DNA of 64,000 nt from Carnobacteriaceae bacterium zg-84. Lineage in GTDB: Bacteria; Bacillota; Bacilli; Lactobacillales; Aerococcaceae. This document shows positions 60,317 to 64,000 of the stretch, in pieces. Location: NCBI GenBank assembly GCA_013874835.1, contig CP059430.1, positions 1,382,864 through 1,446,863 of the forward strand, read 5' to 3'. The notes below the pieces were generated by a model. The model was not told the DNA's origin, did no database searches, and worked only from the letters and a program-made list of their open reading frames with translations. Position 1 is the first letter of the stretch, and each line of letters starts with the position of its first letter. Both the position numbers and the translations under genes were made by a program.

Positions 60317-61510
60317 TTATTTTTTTAAACGTTCTACATCACGGGCAATTTCCACTTCTTCATCAGTTGGAATATTAAGTACTTTTACTTTCGCATTTGG
60401 TGTTGATACAACTTTTTCTTGTCCACGTAATGCATTTGCTTCTGGATCGATATCACAACCAAACCATGTTAATCCACCAATAACATCACGTCTTACTTCT
60501 GCTGAATTTTCTCCGATACCGGCTGTAAAGACAATAGCATCAACACCATTCATAGCTGCAATATAAGCCCCAATGTATTTTTGAATACGGTAAATAAACA
60601 CTTCATATGTTGTTTTAGCATGTTCATTACCTTCTGCTGCTGCAGCTTCTACATCACGCATATCACTTGATACAGTTGATAAACCTAGTAAACCAGATTT
60701 TTTATTAGCTACATCAATAAATTCATTAACACTTGTCATACCTTCTTTTTCCATTAAGAATGGGATAAGAGATGCGTCAAAATCTCCTGCACGTGTTCCC
60801 ATTGTAATACCCGCTAATGGTGTGAAGCCCATTGATGTATCAACAGATTTTCCACCGTCAACAGCTGTAATAGAACCGCCATTTCCTAAATGACATGTGA
60901 TAATTTTTGTATCTTTAATATCTTTACCTAACATTGCTGCTGCACGTCTTGATACATAATTATGGCTTGTTCCATGTGCACCATAACGACGAGCACCATA
61001 TTTTTCATAATATTCAATTGGCAAGCTATACAAGTACGCTTTTTTAGGCATTGATGTATGGAATGATGTATCAAATACCGCAACGCTTGTAATATGTGGT
61101 AATAATTTTTTGAAAGCACGAATGCCGGCAACTTCTGCTGGTTGGTGTAATGGTGCATATTCTGTTAAACTTTCAATTTGTTCAATGACTTTATCATCAA
61201 TCAGAGCTGAATCTTTAAAGATTTCTCCACCAGCAACAACACGATGGCCAACTCCTGTAATTTCTTCATATTTTTCAACAATTTTTAATTCTAATAATGT
61301 ATCTAATAACATTTGAACAGCTTGGTCGTGATTGTGAATATCTAAAACAAGTTTATGTTTTTCTCCATCTCCATAACTTACTGTAAATATTGAGTCTTTT
61401 AATCCAATTCTTTCTACTAAACCTTTTGCTAATACTGTTTCTTCAGGCATTTGAAATAATTGAAATTTCAAACTTGAACTACCTGCATTGATTGCAATTG
61501 TTTTTGACAT
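60317..61510 (-). CDS. ackA: Acetate kinase
   Basis: Makes ATP from acetyl phosphate, releasing acetate, the end of the PDH-Pta-AckA route. The 397-residue protein has [30 protein letters not shown] and the [13 protein letters not shown] signatures. It has a candidate promoter overlapping the end of the upstream methyltransferase gene. Confidence 0.97.
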   Translation of the reverse strand: MSKTIAINAGSSSLKFQLFQMPEETVLAKGLVERIGLKDSIFTVSYGDGEKHKLVLDIHNHDQAVQMLLDTLLELKIVEKYEEITGVGHRVVAGGEIFKDSALIDDKVIEQIESLTEYAPLHQPAEVAGIRAFKKLLPHITSVAVFDTSFHTSMPKKAYLYSLPIEYYEKYGARRYGAHGTSHNYVSRRAAAMLGKDIKDTKIITCHLGNGGSITAVDGGKSVDTSMGFTPLAGITMGTRAGDFDASLIPFLMEKEGMTSVNEFIDVANKKSGLLGLSTVSSDMRDVEAAAAEGNEHAKTTYEVFIYRIQKYIGAYIAAMNGVDAIVFTAGIGENSAEVRRDVIGGLTWFGCDIDPEANALRGQEKVVSTPNAKVKVLNIPTDEEVEIARDVERLKK

Positions 61511-61546
61511 GTTTTTTCTCCTTTATATCATTAAATTTTCTGAAAT

Positions 61547-61575
61547 ATTATACCACAAATTTGCAGATGTTTAAA
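61547..61575 (-). promoter_or_regulatory. Candidate promoter of ackA
   Basis: On the minus strand TTTAAA (61575-61570), a 17-base spacer and a consensus TATAAT (61552-61547). Confidence 0.55.
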
Positions 61576-62574
61576 CTATTTTGCGAACGCTTCCGCCCAT
61601 TCTCCAAATTTACTTAAAAAGTCTTGTACTTTCTCAATTTGTTTTAAAGGGGGAATTTCTCCGATAAGTACTTCATCTGCTTTTGTCGCTGTATCACCCA
61701 TTTTTTGAACAAGTAAAATAGCTTTCCTAGCAGAAGATTGTTTAAACATGGTTGCTGGTAAAAGTAAAAAGCCTTGCATATAATAATCAGTCGTTAATAA
61801 CTGTAACAAATGGTGGCCTTGTGGTGTTTCAAAAACATTACTTGGTACAATAAAAATTCCCCAACCATTCTCTTCTAATAATTGCATACCATGTTCAATC
61901 AACACATGGTGTGCATACGTATGTTCATTACTCACACTTACTTTAAACATTTTAGCAATATCATCATGTGGATAATAACCAATGGGTAAATCAGAGACAA
62001 TCATATTTGGTTTATCTACCAATAAAGGTTGGACACTATCTTGATGCATAATTTTTGTATCATGTCCTTGAAGTTGCATAGACATAGCTAAAATACTCAC
62101 TAATAACTCATCAACTTCAATAGCCGTTGATTCAATATGTTCATCTCCGAAATGATTTAATAAAGCACTTAATAAATTTCCTGTCCCAGCTGTAATATCC
62201 AATAATCGTATCGGCTTTTTGCTTAATGTATTCATAAAATACCCAATCAAAAATGCAATACTATCCGGTGTTATTTGATGATTTGATTGAATATTATCCT
62301 TTTGAATAGCTTGTAATAAAGCAAGTTGAATGGCTTTTCTTTTTTCTTCTTTTGTATATGCATTTAAATCAATCAATTGATATAACTGATTTAATGTTTG
62401 AATCGTTTCTTGACTTGGCAATCCATCTACTTGTTGAGCTTTTTGTTCAAACACTAAATTTTGTAATGTTTCAGCTAGCCCTTCTAAATAAGCTGTTTCT
62501 AAATCTGAAGATAATAATTGTGCAGATTGATTGAGAACATCATATAGTGATAATACATGATCTTTATCCGTCAT
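61576..62574 (-). CDS. YtxK-like class I SAM-dependent methyltransferase
   Basis: A 332-residue protein with a helical N-terminal half and an N6-adenine-type methyltransferase core: LLDITAGTGNLLSALLNHF (SAM loop), STAIEVDELLVSI, and a catalytic-motif region NMIVSDLPIGYYP (DLPIG in place of NPPY). A gene of this kind precedes ackA in many Firmicutes. The substrate is unknown. The start at 62574 is favoured over an in-frame GTG at 62583. Confidence 0.85.
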   Translation of the reverse strand: MTDKDHVLSLYDVLNQSAQLLSSDLETAYLEGLAETLQNLVFEQKAQQVDGLPSQETIQTLNQLYQLIDLNAYTKEEKRKAIQLALLQAIQKDNIQSNHQITPDSIAFLIGYFMNTLSKKPIRLLDITAGTGNLLSALLNHFGDEHIESTAIEVDELLVSILAMSMQLQGHDTKIMHQDSVQPLLVDKPNMIVSDLPIGYYPHDDIAKMFKVSVSNEHTYAHHVLIEHGMQLLEENGWGIFIVPSNVFETPQGHHLLQLLTTDYYMQGFLLLPATMFKQSSARKAILLVQKMGDTATKADEVLIGEIPPLKQIEKVQDFLSKFGEWAEAFAK

Positions 62575-62593
62575 GATTAACACATCCTTCCTT

Positions 62594-62624
62594 AAAAAAA
62601 GGCTGAAACGTTACCGCTTCAACC
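62594..62624 (-). terminator. Terminator of the rplU-prp-rpmA operon
   Basis: A 10-bp stem with G-U pairs (62601-62610 and 62615-62624) and loop TTAC, followed by seven T on the minus strand, ten bases after the rpmA stop. Confidence 0.8.
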
Positions 62625-62634
62625 TCTAATTTCA

Positions 62635-62922
62635 TTATTTAGCAGCTACTGGATAAACAGAAACTTGCTTTTTGTCACGTCCTAAACGCTCAAAACGTAC
62701 GATACCTTCTACTTTTGCAAATAGTGTATCATCTCCACCACGGCCTACATTTAAACCTGGATGAATTTTTGTACCACGTTGACGATATAAAATTGCTCCA
62801 CCTAATACGTGTTGACCGTCTGCACGTTTAGCACCTAAACGTTTCGCTTGTGAGTCACGTCCGTTAGAAGTAGAACCTCCACCTTTTTTGTGGGCGAATA
62901 ATTGTAAATTCATTTTCAACAT
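62635..62922 (-). CDS. rpmA: 50S ribosomal protein L27 with cleavable N-terminal extension
   Basis: A 95-residue L27 starting [18 protein letters not shown]. The first nine residues form the Firmicutes extension that the Prp protease removes after LQLF, exposing the AHKKGGG tail that reaches the peptidyl transferase centre. Prp is coded just upstream in the same operon. AGGAGG lies nine bases before the ATG. Confidence 0.97.
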   Translation of the reverse strand: MLKMNLQLFAHKKGGGSTSNGRDSQAKRLGAKRADGQHVLGGAILYRQRGTKIHPGLNVGRGGDDTLFAKVEGIVRFERLGRDKKQVSVYPVAAK

Positions 62923-62952
62923 TTGGTTGCACCTCCTCGTTGGTTTCTTTCA

Positions 62953-63282
62953 TCATTGAAATTGAACAAAATCAGGATATTCTTTACTAATCTCGCAAAG
63001 TCCTAAATAGAGATTTTCTAATAAAATTTGCGTAATATAGTGTTGGTCGTTTGTTAAATCATCCAAAACTTCAACATACATATATCCACCAAATTCTTCT
63101 TCTATATCAATAATCGGCTGATATTTAGCAATGTGTTCAATGCTATTGCACGTTGTAATAGCTAAGGCTGATACGGCCGCACAGACAATGTCTTCTCCAT
63201 GTTCGGCAAATTGTGCATGCCCCGTTATTTCAAACGATACCCATTTGTTTTTTTCGTTCTTTTTAAAGATAATCTGAATCAT
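62953..63282 (-). CDS. prp: Ribosomal-processing cysteine protease Prp
   Basis: A 109-residue protease that trims the N-terminus of L27. The catalytic pair is visible as His in ITGHAQFAEHGEDIV and Cys in DIVCAAVSAL. Its position between rplU and rpmA is the conserved Firmicutes order. Confidence 0.95.
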   Translation of the reverse strand: MIQIIFKKNEKNKWVSFEITGHAQFAEHGEDIVCAAVSALAITTCNSIEHIAKYQPIIDIEEEFGGYMYVEVLDDLTNDQHYITQILLENLYLGLCEISKEYPDFVQFQ

Positions 63283-63296
63283 CTTGTCACCTGTTA

Positions 63297-63605
63297 TTAT
63301 GCGTTAATTGCATTGATAACAACTTTTGTATATGGTTGACGGTGACCTTGTTTACGGTGTGTATCTTTTCTACGTTTGTATTTAAACGTTACAACTTTCT
63401 TTTGACGTCCTTGTTTTTCAACAGTTCCTTCAACAGTTGCTCCTGACACGAATGGAGCACCAACTTTAACTGTTTCTCCACCTACGAAAACAACTTCATC
63501 AAAGACAACTTTTTCGCCAGCTTCTACGTTTAATTTTTCAACGTAAATTGCTTGACCTACTTCAACTTTGACTTGTTTACCACCTGTTTTGATAATTGCG
63601 TACAT
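63297..63605 (-). CDS. rplU: 50S ribosomal protein L21
   Basis: A 102-residue L21 ([20 protein letters not shown], ending with [21 protein letters not shown]), the standard family signature. It heads the rplU-prp-rpmA operon behind an L21 leader. Confidence 0.97.
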   Translation of the reverse strand: MYAIIKTGGKQVKVEVGQAIYVEKLNVEAGEKVVFDEVVFVGGETVKVGAPFVSGATVEGTVEKQGRQKKVVTFKYKRRKDTHRKQGHRQPYTKVVINAINA

Positions 63606-63703
63606 ATTTGCACCTCCTTATTGTTCACTTAGACTCGCCAATGTACGTGCCTTTCGGTCTTTATAACGCTACATCGTGCGGTTGTAGCTGGTGTGCATAC
63701 AAC
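63606..63703 (-). promoter_or_regulatory. L21 leader of the rplU operon
   Basis: About 100 bases between promoter and rplU, with short complementary blocks (for example GCTACAACCGCACGATGTAGC and GACCGAAAGGCACGTAC). Position, length and the block pattern fit the L21 leader motif known in Firmicutes, thought to let L21 or L27 regulate its own operon. Confidence 0.7.
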
Positions 63704-63709
63704 AGTGTC

Positions 63710-63738
63710 ATTCTAACAAATTATGATGAGAAAAGCAA
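63710..63738 (-). promoter_or_regulatory. Promoter of rplU-prp-rpmA
   Basis: On the minus strand TTGCTT (63738-63733), a 17-base spacer and TAGAAT (63715-63710). Confidence 0.6.
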
Positions 63739-63765
63739 GAAAAACATTTGAGTATTTCTGTGTTA

Positions 63766-64000
63766 CTAATTATGTTTTTTGTCAATTACTTTTTGATAGG
63801 CTAATCGAGGTGTTTGATCATCAACAAAAATAATCCCACATTTTACATACGCTCTTTTTTCTAATAAATGTTGCATAATACGGTTATCTTCATGCGTATC
63901 AATACGAATATTATCAATTTGTGTTTCACAGTAATCTAAAATGTCGTTCAATACACCTTTTCGTTGTCCACTACTGGCAACACGGTGAATAACACCATAA
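63766..64000 (-). CDS. GNAT-family N-acetyltransferase, C-terminal part
   Basis: Reading from the right edge: YGVIHRVASSGQRKGVLNDI, then IRIDTHEDNRIMQHLLEKRA and CGIIFVDDQTPRLAYQK. This is motif A (the acetyl-CoA loop RVASSGQRKG) and the C-terminal half of a GNAT acetyltransferase. The start lies outside the window. The substrate is unknown; similar proteins are annotated only at family level. Confidence 0.85.
   Translation of the reverse strand, partial: YGVIHRVASSGQRKGVLNDILDYCETQIDNIRIDTHEDNRIMQHLLEKRAYVKCGIIFVDDQTPRLAYQKVIDKKHN

Overview
The window is AT-rich chromosomal DNA from a low-GC Gram-positive bacterium of the order Lactobacillales. Evidence: strong AAGGAGG-type ribosome sites; the gene sets DnaB/DnaI helicase loading, NrdR, ArgR, fused GshF glutathione synthesis, arginine deiminase pathway, and L21-Prp-L27 with the Firmicutes L27 N-terminal extension. 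A family such as Carnobacteriaceae or Aerococcaceae is possible, but the sequence alone does not settle the genus. Most genes lie on the minus strand.

Left edge (1-2.4 kb): the start of a type I methylase gene (hsdM), and a divergent hsdS-like cassette without a credible start. 2.4-7.4 kb: pyruvate dehydrogenase operon pdhABCD. 7.6-10.2 kb: competence genes comEA-comEC. 10.4-12 kb: a half-size ABC exporter. 12-13.5 kb: cysteine synthesis (cysK-cysE). 13.6-17 kb: a small helical protein, a GT8 glycosyltransferase, a His/Cys-rich G3E metallochaperone and zinc-free L31 (rpmE2). 17-20.4 kb: replication block coaE-nrdR-dnaB-dnaI. 20.47-20.68 kb: an apparently free-standing structured RNA with its own promoter and terminator that I cannot assign. 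20.7-26.2 kb: dinG-ypmB-aspB-asnS, the DinG having lost its helicase motifs. 26.4-31.1 kb: DUF2207 membrane protein, phosphoglucomutase, YczE-like protein. 31.2-38 kb: mutS, nrnA, ytoI-like regulator, DUF1831, a 57-residue membrane protein, dihydrofolate reductase, uridine kinase. 38-48.8 kb: mltG, cysteine desulfurase, M50-like protease, gshF, holA, pepF, topA.

48.9-60.3 kb: 6S RNA, argR and the arginine deiminase cluster (arcA-arcB-arcD-M20 peptidase-arcC, then a Crp/Fnr regulator upstream). Between argR and arcC sits a nested transposon. An IS1182-family element carries a perfect 14-bp terminal inverted repeat and is flanked by a 39-bp direct repeat that is exactly the argR/arcC terminator hairpin. 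Its transposase gene is cut by an ISL3-family element (1476 bp) with a perfect 8-bp target duplication, ACAAAATC. Removing the ISL3 copy restores an open 467-codon transposase. The ISL3 transposase is itself split at a run of seven A, which fits -1 frameshifting or an indel.

60.3-64 kb: acetate kinase, a YtxK-like methyltransferase, the L21 leader with rplU-prp-rpmA, and the end of a GNAT acetyltransferase.

Together the genes serve central carbon flow (PDH, AckA, Pgm), thiol supply (CysE/K, GshF, desulfurase), arginine-based ATP generation with two candidate regulators, and DNA replication, repair and uptake. The most unusual items are the unassigned structured RNA, the nested insertion that duplicated a terminator, short palindromes resembling ISL3 ends in three other intergenic gaps, and the helicase-dead DinG.
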